Made by a program: the position numbers and the translations under genes. A stretch of 64,000 nucleotides of DNA, taken from Gymnorhina tibicen. Taxonomy: Eukaryota; Chordata; Aves; Passeriformes; Artamidae. Below are positions 12,701 through 25,410 of this stretch, in pieces. Each line of letters opens with the position of its first letter. Within the stretch, counting starts at the first letter, position 1. Below the pieces are notes generated by a model that saw only the letters and a list, made by a program, of their open reading frames with translations, ran no database searches and was not told the DNA's origin. The stretch lies in contig VXAZ01009370.1 of the NCBI GenBank assembly GCA_013399875.1, positions 1,949,421 through 2,013,420 of the forward strand, in the 5' to 3' direction.

Positions 12701-15540
12701 TTTTGGCAGTACTTTTTGTTTTGCTTTGCTTTAAAACACACATTCCATTTGTCATCTGGAGGTTACAGCTTGCTGAGAGGGTAGACTTGTACAACTTTCA
12801 TAGGCATCAGAGCATTGGCCTTAGCTCCCTTGAAAGCCTCAACAAATGAGCTAAGCCCCAGGTACTCCCAAGACGATATGGTCTTAAACAATTAAAATCC
12901 CCACTCACAAAAATATTTAAGTATGTGCTAGAATTATTAAAAGCACCTTGGCCTCTCCCAAACCACTCATAGCTTAGGGGAAAAGCCACCAAACTTATGC
13001 TACTTTCGTCTTTCGTGTGCTCACATCACGGAGACACATTTACAAATCCAAGTTTGCAAATTAGCCCGGAGCATCCTTCTTGTCCTCTCCAGGCTGGGCC
13101 ACAGAAGGGCAGCTTGATCTCAGCATGCCACTCGTGCTTGCAGGGCTTCCACGAGAGGCCAGTCCGACCAGGAGATCCTGTCAGGGGACTGACACTCCTG
13201 CTATGCCCATATTCACCTCAAATCACACTAGGCTGGCTTCAGGAGCAATGGTTTGCACTTTCAGAGCCTGGGAAATTATATGTACATTGTGAATGATTAG
13301 AAATTCCCCCTTGCAACCTGAAGGCACAACAGACCGTGCTGTTCACACAAGCAAACCCTTGCTTGCACAGCTTCCCCAAAGGAATAAAGAGCTCTGTAAC
13401 AGAAGAAGGCAGGCCCAAGACTTAGATCTTGCACAGCCCCTGCTGAGACAGCTTTTAATTTCTCAATTGTCACAAGAGTGAAAAGAAACATCCCTTTCAG
13501 ACAGACAAGAAGCAGAAGGTTACAAACTGCTCTGTTATACAGCTACAATCAACACGCATCAGATGTGTGAAGCAGAGTGGCACTTCTCATAACAATTAGC
13601 CCAGTGGTGATTGCAAATACTGAGACTGCCAGAAACAGGAACAATGGTGAGTCAGAGCTGCCTCTGCTGTGCACTGGCAGCTGCTGCTCCCAGTGCAAAC
13701 CGGCAGCCGTAAGGACAAGCTCTGAACTTTTATCTCTGTGTGATGGTCACTCTTTCCTCCTTTGTGGCTTTCACCTACCCAGGGCTGTGCACTGCTGGCT
13801 TGTCACATACCTGGACCTGCTCTGCTGTAAGGCAGGAAGGATATCTAGGCACGTGATGCTACCTGGATCCACCACAGTGCAAGCCTGAATCCCACCAGAG
13901 TGCGTATAATAGTGTAAGAATGGTTTGTAAGTGGGATGTGACTGCCACGGGACTGACAAAGGAAATACACCATGAATTAAATCCTGCCACTGTTCCCAGT
14001 GCCAGCACTAAATACACTATCCACTCGGGATAAGGATAACCTTCAGGCCTCTTTTTAATTCCTCTCCCAGGCTTCTGCCTGCTAAGGAGGAAAGTTCTCT
14101 CCTCCTGGCAGATGATATTGGGGGGAAGATCCCCTCTGCTCTCTTCCTTTGTTCCCTGAACACAGTGGGACAGAAAAGAAGGCTGAGGCACAAGTCAAGA
14201 AACCTCTGATCTGTTATTTCAGTCCATTTTGTGTGTGTCTCTGGTTGTACAGTTACATTTCAGTTCTCTGCATTGATGAATAGACCCATGCCAAAGCCTG
14301 GATTTGCAGAAGCCCTGACTGACCACAACTTGGGTCAGTTATTTGAAAACAATAGTTTTGACAGCCTTGTCAAAACATTGCAGCCCACTTCCAAATTTGA
14401 TTAATGAGCTAGGTCTGCAGGTTCTTTTGCCTTGCACTCTGCTTCAAACAAAATTCCTCTTTTTCTTCCTACCTTCTCCATGAGAAGCGTTCCTTACCGA
14501 AAAGAGGTCTGAAAATCAAGACCTCACACCAAGCCCTGAACTTGAATCTGCAAGTGAACCTGGAGATATTTGACCCCTGACACTTTGCAGAATGCTCTGA
14601 AAGTGGTTACCTGGAAACAGCTGGTGTTGCCAGGAGTGCTGGTCCACTTGCTGCTTTTCATTCTTTCTATCCTTCAGACTCAACATAAAATTTTTCATTT
14701 CTTTCCTCTCCTTCCACTTTGCCACATTAACCGAGCCCTGGGGGACTGGCTGAGGCCACCAGCATGTACAGAGTGTCAGGCCAAGGTCAGCATTTCAAAA
14801 CCAGATGGGCATTTAGTGCAACCACCGGTTCAAAGCAGCCAGTATGGCTTGCTAGCTGGTACAACATGTTTTACACCCTTTCTTTAAGCATCCAGACACC
14901 AGGGAGTGCTCAGTGCTGGGAATCTGATTCACTGAGACACTGCTGCTGATTTGAGAGAGAGGAACAATGACAACCTTGTGAGATTTTGTTTCTTTGTCTT
15001 CTGTTTATGTGCTTTTCAGAAAGGGAAGAGCCTTGCATTCTCAGACAGTACAAGGCTAATGACTGCTACTGTCTTGCATTATTCAACAGGAAGTACACAA
15101 TTAGATTCTTATGTTCAATTTGGTGTTCACATTAGCATCAGGTTATCATAAAATATAATTATGTGAAGTTGTAAATATGCACTCATCTTTTCTTTGCTGA
15201 AAACCAAGGGCAATACTTGCATTTCCAAAGAAAGGTCACAGCTCTCTAAGCAAGCACAGCCAAACTCCTGCTTGAGCAAGTTCCCAGAGCATGTTCCCGT
15301 GTGGGGGGAGCTGAAAAATTACCTGTAGCACCTGAAACAAAAGGACTGCAAGAGGCTTCCTTTGGGCACTGAGGAACAGCAGAGCGGCACACAATGCAAA
15401 AGCGCTGTAACAATTCGGGTATTGCCCTGCAAGGGAGTGTGAGGACAAGATGAGGAAGGAGCCTTTGCCCCCTTTAGAGACCACGCTGGGCCGGAGACAG
15501 GCAGCCAGTGCCTTGTCACCCTCCCAGTGAGCTTTGTCAG
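6763..15540. other. Intergenic, no gene seen
   Basis: AT-rich sequence with an (AAAC)n run at 11591-11607. No ORF here is long enough or familiar enough to support a gene. Confidence 0.6.
11591..11607. repeat. (AAAC)n microsatellite
   Basis: Four AAAC units in a row. Confidence 0.8.
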
Positions 15541-15840
15541 CTCAGAGCAGGGGTTTGGAGGTCAGGCTGCCCACCCGTGACACGGGTGACACGGTGACCC
15601 TGCCCCCGTTTGGAAACGCGGTGAGCCCGACTGTGGCAGAGGAGAGCGGGGTCTCAGCAGCTCATCACAGCTCCGAGCATCACGGTTCTGCCCGGCAGCC
15701 TCCCTGCCTTCTCCCGTCCCCTCGGGCTGCACCTCCCGTGCGCATCCCGCGGGGTGATGCAGCAGCATCTGCCTCCCCCTCGTGGCACGCCCAGAGAGCA
15801 TCCCGGTGGCACGGCTCGCTGGACAGCCTGCTCCTCTTGA
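15541..15840. promoter_or_regulatory. CpG-rich patch, possible small CpG island
   Basis: By hand count 204 of 300 bases are G or C and there are 22 CpG, an observed/expected ratio just above 0.6. This passes the classical island thresholds narrowly and contrasts with the AT-rich flanks. An ORF of 158 codons (15534-16010) crosses it, but GC-rich DNA yields long ORFs by chance and the product is not familiar. It could mark a promoter or a GC-biased patch. Confidence 0.4.
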
Positions 15841-18800
15841 GTCTCATGCCCTGCCAAAGGCCACCTGGTCATACCAGCACGGCTGGACACTGGGCAGGCT
15901 CCAAAAACCTGTGCTTGCAAGAGTACAATTGCCTCTGGCTCACAGTCTGTGTGATGTGGTGCCCCGGAGGAGTGCTGTGGAGGGGCAGACCGAGCTGTGC
16001 CAGGCAGTGACGATGCTTGAGCACAGCACAGGCCTCTCTTCATGGCTTCCTATAGGTCTAATTCATTAAAATAATTTGACATGCAGGGCCTTTATTATAA
16101 GGCTCTTATCCCAGAATAAATAAAAGAGAACTTCAGATTAAAAGAGTAGAGCTTCAGGAAGCAAGCCTCTCCGCAGGGAAATCCCACCTGAGCTCCAACA
16201 GGAGACCTCGCTGATTTTCTCAGAGTGACCATGGACACAGCCAGTGGCACAGAGGGAATTGCTCATCATTCCAGGCTTCACATCAGGACGCCCTGCAAAG
16301 CCTGCAGGAAGCTGCTGATTGCTGTGAAACCACTGGGACTTGTGTCAACTTGCAGCAAAGCTTTCTGCTTATCGAGCGCAGAAACAGGACGGGGAAGAGA
16401 AGGCTGGAGATGTGCAAGGTCCTCCAATGCCATTGCTAGGAAACTCTCCACAGGAATTGTTAGAGGGGCTACTGCTGGATGGAGGTGGCTGATTAACCAC
16501 AGTTCTGTGGGTTTGAGCCTCCCTTTTCCTCAGATCTCCTTTCCAAGTTATTGTATTTGCCCGTTGCTGAAACGCAGCACAGCTCCCTCTTTGTCCCTTG
16601 CTAGTGGTGATGTCTGTGCTCCCCTTAGGGACTGCAGTCACTCAAAAAGAGAAGGAACAGGAAAGAGCTTCGGGAATGCGTCTGTATTCTAGTGCTGGCC
16701 TTACTGAATTTAAAATGAAGGGGGCTTTTTAACCTGTAACTACCCTGTGCTGCTGGAACTCTGCTTCTCCAGATCCATAAAGCTTGGTTTGACGGCAGCT
16801 TAGACAACATCTTCACTGCTGCAGCAGTGTTATCATAAGACAAAACCATTTTAGATTACCTCCATTCTTTCCCATACCTAGGCAGTTACTTATAAGGAGA
16901 TCCAGAAATTAAAACAGTCTAAGGATCTCCCAGTTAAAGGCTTCAGGAAAGAAAGTCTCAGGAATACATTTTCTCTTTCAGTGAGGAAATGACCACTGTC
17001 ACAGAGAAAGCATCATCCCACACCCAGGAGAATCCTGTTACACCTGTCCTTGCTTCCTTTCATTTACAGAAATTCTTGTAACATGAAGGCACACATGTTC
17101 CCAGAGGTTTGTGATTTCATGTAGGTAATGTCTCTCAAACAAAGACATCTTCTCCAAAAGACACCCATAATAAAATCAGAGAGGAATATATATTATATTG
17201 TAAATATGTTTTCTTTTAGGCACACAACAGCTAAAGACCTCCCAGAAGAGATCTGCGTTTCATCTACTCTGCCAGCCAACTTTTTAAATGTAAGAACATG
17301 ATTCCATATCTGGGAACAAACCACTTCCATTTTTTATTTGATAACTTCCTTCTGCCTTTAACCAGGATGAAAATTAAGCACAGGAGTAATTACAGTCACA
17401 CACAATTACTCTCATAATTACTAACATGTAGGCAGAGGAACCAATCCATTGTTTATTAAAATCAAAGCAAAGAAGTCTGTGTTCCTTTCAGCGGAATCAG
17501 AACCAGTTCAGGGGTCATATTTGGACAGCAAGTCTCAAAATTACAAAAGAAGAAAACCTGCTACTTATCTTTTGTCAGAACTCAAATGATCTCCAAAATT
17601 AGGCTATGGACAACAAATCAGAATGGACACTATGCTAAGTTTCCACTTTAACTGCTTTTACAGAAGAGGCTGAACTCTTCTCTCTAATACAATCATCACA
17701 GACAGAAGAGTCATGGTGTTTGGGGTTTCATGGAGCTGTGAGACCTAGAAAACCTTAGCTCAGGGATCTGCTAAATCCTAGGGAGGGTCTTGAGGTTTGT
17801 AAGCAATTTATCCAACTTGCTACCACATGCCAGGAATAGAAGGGAAAAGAGTCTGAAATGGAGACACTGCTCCTCGGGACTCAGGAAACCTCTGCCCACT
17901 TCCACGGTCTGGAGGTGTGGGTGAGTGAGCCCAGCCAGCAAGGGGGTGCAAGCAAGGCACCTCCCTCTCCACATCCATCATTTCCACGGCATGGCCCCGT
18001 CACTCTGAGGCTTCCAGGTGTCAGAGCTTGCAAGCACCTGCTCAGGACGGGCTCCCTCTCCCAAGGATGAGTAACAAAGCTCCTGAAGGCCACCTCCCAC
18101 CACCAGCCAGGCTGCCAAAGCCACACCCAACCGTGGCATTTCGGGGCTTTTCACCTGCATGGCAAGAGCAGGGACCCAGCGAGATGCATCTCCTGCTTTC
18201 CTTCATTCTCAGGGTAGAAGCTTTGTGGCAATGAAGCCTTAGCAAAACCCAGCACAAAATCCTACCCCTAATGAGGCAACGGGAGTTTTTGCCATCAGCC
18301 TGCACTGGAGAACTGCCAGGATCTCATTTTCACTGCCTGACTCCAAGCACTCTGAAATCAGTGGGAGCCCTCCTGCTTGTTCCAGGGTGTACAACCTGGC
18401 GTCCCTAACAATTTGCTTTATGTTAAATGCCTGGTAGTGGCATGTTTGAGTTCCCCTCTGAACAGCACACAATCAAGTGCCAAACTCCTTCTAGCAAATT
18501 TCTCCAAGGCTATTTAAAGAATGTTCTCTGATTTTCTGTATCGTTGCACGTTACAGAAGAGAGCCTATTAAACACTATATTTAAAATTCATGTTTGCTCT
18601 TCACTATAGGAAACACTGACAAACGATAACAGTTCTTCAACATCTTTGCTTAAGAAAAATGAGACCAATTTTTTTTCTGTTTTCATCCAGGTCATTAAAA
18701 TATATTAAACTGATTTTACTGGTTGAGTCTAATTCTAGAAAGGGCTTATTATTTAGAGTGTTTTCAAAATTTCTCAGGATTTGTGTGTTTAATATAGTCC

Positions 18801-21800
18801 AAATATTCTTTTTTGTGACCTGTACTACTCTCTTGCTGCCTTCAGTGTAAGTTTACTAATCATTTTATAACTCAGACACTGGGCATTCTGCAAGCTTAAT
18901 GCACCAAAGCCTTGATTCAGAAAACCTCTAAGTAAACAGCTTCAAGCAAACCCTTATGTTAAACTACAGATTTGAAGAGTTCTCATAGATAAGAACATTA
19001 TTTTCTTACTTAGCTCTTTATGAGATGAAATCTTACTCTAGATATCAAAGAACCTTCTGAGAAAACTGCAGTAAGTGCCCATTTTTCACCTCACAATGTT
19101 GGTTTTGGAGTGAAACTGAACAAAGTTGAGATAATAGTGAGGCAAAAGCCTGTTGACACCTATAGGGTTGCCTAGAGAAGCACTAACAAGAAGAAACCCT
19201 GGTTGTATTTTAAGCAGTTCTATGATTAAATATGCAAAGCAGACGTTCTCATCAATTCAGTAATGAACGGCAAAATGGATGATAAGAGAGCAGAGACACC
19301 AGCCTATTTTTCTATTACTTCAGCTTTTCTTTTTAAAACAGATAGGACAGACCAACTGATTAAAATCCCTTTAATTTCCTCTTCTTATAATGTCAATTAA
19401 ACTTCTCTAACATGAAGGGAACATAGGGAAAGGCACAAAGCAACAATGCAATACTAATTACCTAGCAAGGGAACAAGATGATAATGATTAACCATGAAAT
19501 TTTTTATCTAGAATAAAAGGATTTTGAACGAAGGAGAATTTTGATTGGCCTTTGTGTGTGTAGCTTGTTGATACAGACTGAAGGAGCCCTGCCCCAGCCA
19601 CCCTGGGTGCAGAGATGCTGTTGTGGTACTGTTGCACAATTCTAGCTCTTTACAAAACAGAATTCCTATTTTCTGGTTGGTTGTGCATTTGATCTGCATA
19701 ATCACCCCACAGCTATGCAAAGCTCCATGCTCTGAGCAGCTGACAGCAACATTTAATCCAAGGTCAGTGATTTCCTTTAATTATTTTAATTTTATTTTTT
19801 TTCCAATCTGCCATACACTCTGCATGGTTCTCTGCTCTCCCTGCTGGAACTGATACATCTCCCCAGCTCACTTAAAGCAAAATCTAAACACCCCAGTGCA
19901 GCCCTGGGCAAATACTCCTCAGTAAACAACCCAAACTGCCCAAAAGGTGCACAAAAGGAGACGTGCATGGAAAGGAAGACGATTTTATCCGAACTGTTTT
20001 CCCATGGTTATCCTTCCTGCCTTGTCTACCAGCACTGCCCCTTTACAGGCCTTACAGCTGGTGCAGGGGAATGAGGGCCAGGCTGCTCGAGGCTGTGGAG
20101 CTTAGGAGAAGGAAGGAGGAATGCCCCTGAATGTAGAAAAGCACTGGAGTGGTTGCTGTTCCAGAAGTTCTGCTTCTCAAACTCACAGAGTTCTCCCCTG
20201 AGAGCCACTCTGCTCCCAGAGCAGCCAGGAGCCTTCCCACAGCAAACGGGAAACATCTCGTGGTGCCTTCCCCATCGCTGCTGCACCCACTCTGCCACTG
20301 CAGGGCTCCTGCACGGGGAGGGGGACAGCAGATGGGACCCAGGGGGAGGTAAATGGATTTCCCAGCTCTATTGCCTCCCACTTGGGTTCCCATTTGGAGT
20401 CCCGAACGCAGCCAGAGATGGGTGCTGTGAGAAGCAGCTTCTCCCTTGTGCTCCACGCAGAAATGATCGGGGCCCCTGTGGAGGGGCACCATGCAGGGAC
20501 AGGCAGAAGGACAGAGTTTTCTCTCTTGGAGTTCATTCAAATCAGGACACAATTATTATTTCCTCAACAGGAAGCCCTTTCCAGTTATCATTACAATAAT
20601 GGATGTCTCCAGGGATACATAGCTTCCTTTATGATAATTCACCCATGAAAAGGCAAGAAAAACACAGAAGAGAAAGCACTGAGCTCTTTTCTATTTTTGT
20701 TTTGGTCTCAGTGACTAGGAATTCATTTCATGTTTTAGGAGTCATTAGGAGCCTAAAGACTGTGGCAGCTTTTAAAAAATTGGCCAATTAAAGCTGAGTT
20801 GCAGTGACGTTACTGGTGAGGCTGAGTAAAGGTGGCCCCGCATGAGAATGGGCGAGTGCCCTCACAGAGCGAGCCATGCAGGAAGCACAACGAGACAAAC
20901 CGAGGTGCCCCTTGCAGTCCCAGCTTGTGGGGCAGTGCCCTCAGGCTGCCCCAGTACCCCCACACTTCTCCAGTTGGCAGGATCCCAGCCCTGGATGCTG
21001 TTTCAGCATCCACAGGGCAGCAAACACAGGTTCAGCTAAGACAGGGAGCTGGGGTGGCCTGACACCATCTTCCTTCTTTCTCCCAAATCCAAAGCCAGGG
21101 AAAAAACAGCCACAGATATCATAAAACTGAAAATCTGCTTAAATTTTTAGTGCTGCTACAGAGTCAGAGCATTGTTCTCCTGGGAGAAGCAAGCCAAGAG
21201 CCCAGGGAAACCCATGCTTCCAGATTATGGATTTTTAAAATGCCTTCAGAATGATTCCCTCATTCTGTCCCTGCAATAAAGTTTGGATTTCTCAGCCTGT
21301 AAGAGAAGATCCAATCCTTTTCCAAAATCTAATTAACTGAGCCCTTCCTCAGTGCATAACAAATACCCTCTCACTGCAACTCTTCCAACCACACATTGCA
21401 GCAGAGACACTTTGAAGCAGGAACCCTATGAAGAACTAAAGGAGCAGGATGTAAAATAGAATTATTTTATGTGAGGCAGTGGTTTCTCACACACTTTAAG
21501 CTGCCTTATGCTAGGACAGGCACCAGAAGAGGCAGTCCTGCCCTCCTGTAAGATCCCAGTTGTTTGTTCCCAGCTCCACTCCTTCATCCGTGCTGACAAG
21601 TATCTGTGTGGCCATGTGGGGGAGTGGATCGGGGAACTTATCTGAATGAAAACAATGTAGTTCACCAAAGAGGGCAATTCTGGGATGGGAAAAAGTAGCC
21701 AGAGGCACAGGGAGGGTCGAACTGCTGGTCTTGGCAGTAACATCTGCTTATACTGGCTCAAAGTGCGTGTGAAACTTCACTCCTATCATTGAGACAATTA

Positions 21801-24800
21801 AAGGCATCGTTACAGAAATGCTCTTGGGCAAAGCCCCTGCCCCTGACTGCTCCCCCTGAGAATCTGTGCAACACAGTTATTCCCTGGCAGCAACCCTCAA
21901 ATAGGCAGGTTCCTGAATGGTGCAAACCCTACAGTGAATTGGGGGCCAGAAAATGATGACTAGAAGGAAAGGGCTGTATCATAAGGATAATTCTTTGAAT
22001 GGGCTCAGTAGAAAAGTGAGCTGAAGGATACAGATGAGCTGAAGGCTCAAGGAGGCAGGTGAGCTTTGTCTCTCTGTGGATATGTAGGGCTGGGTGCAAT
22101 GCCTGCAGGTAGGTGGGCAGCAGAGTTCCTCCTGTGTCACAAGAGTGGGAATTTTCGTGGTGGTTACAGCCTCTGTGCTCAGCCTGTTTGGGAGCCACGT
22201 GCTCCAGTGAGACCCTCCCACAGCAGTGAACCAGGGCTCCGTGCTAATGAAAGATCCACTCCCAGCCAAGGCCTGGGCAGAGCTAACGAGGCTTTGATAC
22301 CACAACTGGGTCCATCCACGCCCGGGGGTCTCTCCGGCACAAAACCGGCTGGACTTTCACCACAGGCAGCCCCTGCGAGAGCTTGGGCTGCGTCCAGATG
22401 GCCACCAGGAACCTCTGTGGGTGTGGGCTACAGAAAGAGTGTTTTTTGTCTTAATTGATGTATTAAGGTTCATTTCTTAAACGGGGCAGACCAGGCAGGG
22501 ACCAGAATACCGAGTTTTGCAATGCCAGTAGGGAAGAGAAGGCACACAGCTAAAATCAACCTGTGCCGAGCTGGACCAAGGAGGGCAAGGAGGGAAACCT
22601 GGTTTTTGCTGATTTGTCATCATTTTCTCTTGTTTAGCAGAACCAATATTAAGTGTTGCGCGGTTACCATCCCTTCCCTTCAAATTTCAAATTCACGTGT
22701 TTCCAGAAGTCACGGTTCAGGTTTCAGAACACGGCTGTGTCAAATTGAAACAGCTTAGAAAATAACTTTATCTGAACCCGTGCGCCTCAGATGTGAAGGC
22801 TAATTTTCAAAACTAAACCACAGGTCAGAACTTTCCGGGACTTTATGCAGCTCAAACAAACACAAGGCAGTGGTGGAAAAAAATATAGAGGTGGGAAGAA
22901 AATTTCTTGAGCACAGTGTTCAAGCTTTAGGAGCATCGATGGTGTGATGATGCCTATAAATAATATAACTGGGTTTCTTTAATGCTGCTTCTGACCTGTC
23001 TGTAATCAGAGCAAAACACTTCAGTTTGTTCCCAGGTTAGTTACTTTAGAAAACTCAGAACATATAATTACAAATCTATTTAACAGCAAAATGGGCAGAG
23101 TGAACAGCTTAGTTAACTCAGCTTCATTTATCTTTCAATTCATTCTAAGGAAAAAGTAGTCAATTACTGGTTTTAATTTCAGTTATTAAGACTTTTATTG
23201 TAAAGCATAATAAAAAATTCTTTGATACATATGTAAATATACCCAGAAATTTAGCTAGTATATCATTATAATATTCAAATTAATAGTAAAGATTATAAGA
23301 AAAGAAAGACAACTTAGTGTCTGGTAACCTTATGCTTTGTTTCTGACAGAGTTAAACCAGTGATAACAATTCCTATTGCTTCTAATTTGACTATTTTGTA
23401 TATTATCAAAGACCTAACAATAACTCTAAGGAAAGGGAAGCAAAAACATGACCTGAATACACCTTGCATTCAAAAATGCAGATAAACAACTGGAAACTTA
23501 CAGGTATTTTTCTGAAGGAACCAACAAAATAAAACCCAGTTGTCCAGAGCACAACACTGTTTATATTAAAAAAAAATAAAATTAAATTTTAAAAAAAAAC
23601 ACCTAGAAAAATCAGCCCTCTTTTGAGGAGGCTGGCTACAGCTTACAGCTTGATACCCAACATTTTATTTTGCCGTTATTTCTTAGACTAAGAGATTAAA
23701 TTACCTATTTTGATGATCAAGACAGTAAGAATTCTAGTAAAGACAGAGATTTTCTCTGACCCAAATCCCAGACAGTAACAATGACAAATGGACACTTTTG
23801 GGTGTCTCTGAGCAAGCAGTTTTATTCATGTTCCTCATTTAAAAGTCCCCACATCATCAAAGCCATTCACTGCTCCTGGCACTAATTGACACCTGTCTCA
23901 ACAGAGAAGATGGAGATTGAAGAGGTCCAGCCCTGAACAATCCTCGCTGTCCTTTTGAGCTGACTTTACTGGTTCAGAGCCAAGGCACTGACAGCATCAT
24001 CAGCACCGTTACCTGCTGCACCACATTCTGTGACTAAATAAAGAATACAATTATTCAGCTTGGCCCTCATCATACAGAGAAGAGAATGAGGAGGAAATGC
24101 AAGAGAGAATGAGCTTTTTTAAATCATGTGACTCCTGAAGTCTTGGTAATTAAACTTATTTCCCCAGGTCAAGTTTGTTTTGCCTGTGACAGCAATTGTG
24201 GAGTGATCCCTCCCTGTCCTTAGCTAGATCCACGAGCCTTTTTTTTTTTAATATTTCCTCTCCCCTGTTCACCTGAGGAGGGGAGTGATAGAGCAGCTTT
24301 GCTGGGCAACTGGTGTCCAGCCAGGGTCAACCCACCACTCCAGGTGAGAAGTTAACTTTGATAGCCAGCAGGATATCTAATGAGCTACTGGCTCCCTGGG
24401 TGACCAGAACAAGAATGGAGGAAAAAAAGAACAAAAAAATCAGGAGCCTCAGAGGAAACTAGGACAAACCAGGAGTGAAAAGCCAAAAAAAAAAAAATCA
24501 TATGGAACTCTGAAATCATCTCTCCCGCACAAAAAGAACTATTTCCCATGGACACCTTGTAACAGCTTTAATACAGTTGGAGATTATTGGCACCACGGTA
24601 ATAACACTCTGCCTACAGCTGCTATCCTTCATTCCCAATGACCTAAAGCAGCTTCATTTATTACAGAATTTTCACAGAAATAAGGATAGATCCAAGCCTG
24701 CTGCAATCAATGGAAATACTTCCAGGAGCACAAGAGGGCTGTGAATCAGGCTCGTATTTCACAGCAAGCACAGGCCTTTGCTTTATCAGATTCACGAATA

Positions 24801-25083
24801 CACTTTCTGACTGGCTTATAAAACAGACCTCCAGAGCAAACTGGAACTCTCCTAAATTAAAAGACAGCGAAAACTCAGCAAATAAAAAGAAGCTGCTCTG
24901 CTCCAGTGTGCCGCTGAAGAAGGGACACCACCAGCACAGGGTACATCTCTGGCTCTGTCCTGTGTCCCCAGGGAGCCGTGCAGGACACAGCACTCACGCC
25001 CTGGCTGCTGCCCTGGGCTGGCTGGGAGCCCCAGGGGGCTTGGCACGGGTGGGACACGGCCACACGTGCACCTGCAGCCTCGT
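15841..25083. other. Intergenic, no gene seen
   Basis: Mixed composition. The stretch 23160-23610 is strikingly AT-rich, with ATATGTAAATATACC-type sequence and long A-runs near 23568-23600. ORFs around 20052-20600 overlap on both strands and show no family features. Confidence 0.6.
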
Positions 25084-25410
25084 GGAGTCATTCAGGCTGG
25101 GAAACACCTCCAAGATCTTGGAGTCCAACTGTTAGAATCAATCTGTAAGAATAGTCTGTATGATGTTCTGGTGCGGTTGGATGGTCGGGACTGATGGAGA
25201 CGAGAGATCTCTGAAGTTTCATCTTCCCCAACATCCAACCATTAACCCAGCACCACCGTGCCCCCAAGGTGCCGCACCCGTGTGGCTTTTGGACACCTCC
25301 AGGGATGGTGATTCCAGCCCTTCCCTGAGCAGCCTGTTTCAGTGCCTGACCACCCTTTCAGTGAAGGTCCTAACACTGATCTGGAGTAAAAGGCCTGGTG
25401 TCAGGGCTTC
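25084..25410 (-). mobile_element. CR1 LINE 3' tail, interrupted by a 104-bp insertion
   Basis: The plus strand shows the reverse complement of the avian CR1 3' region: GTCATTCAGGCTGGGAAACA, AAGATCTTGGAGTCCAAC, then after the insertion CCATTAACCCAGCACCACC, CACCTCCAGGGATGGTGATT and CAGCCTGTTTCAGTGCCTGA. The sequence after about 25380 has diverged. Removing 25130-25239 restores the continuous CR1 order GAGTCCAACCATTAACCC, which confirms that the middle piece is foreign. Confidence 0.85.
25130..25233. mobile_element. 104-bp insertion with 6-bp target-site duplication inside CR1
   Basis: The insert starts TGTTAGAATC and ends TCCCCAACA. It is bounded by identical TCCAAC hexamers at 25124-25129 and 25234-25239. 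The TGTT...AACA ends and 6-bp duplication fit an LTR retroelement, but 104 bp is too short for a normal LTR. It may therefore be an internally deleted solo LTR or a small non-autonomous element. No coding capacity is present. Family unknown. Confidence 0.7.

Noticed and set aside
15534..16043. ORFs of 158 (plus) and 129 (minus) codons over the CpG patch
   Set aside because: They shadow each other in GC-rich DNA and neither resembles a known protein. Only the CpG patch itself was kept.
20052..20600. Overlapping ORFs of 117-166 codons on both strands
   Set aside because: No frame stands out, no known motif is seen, and the low stop density is explained by local GC content.
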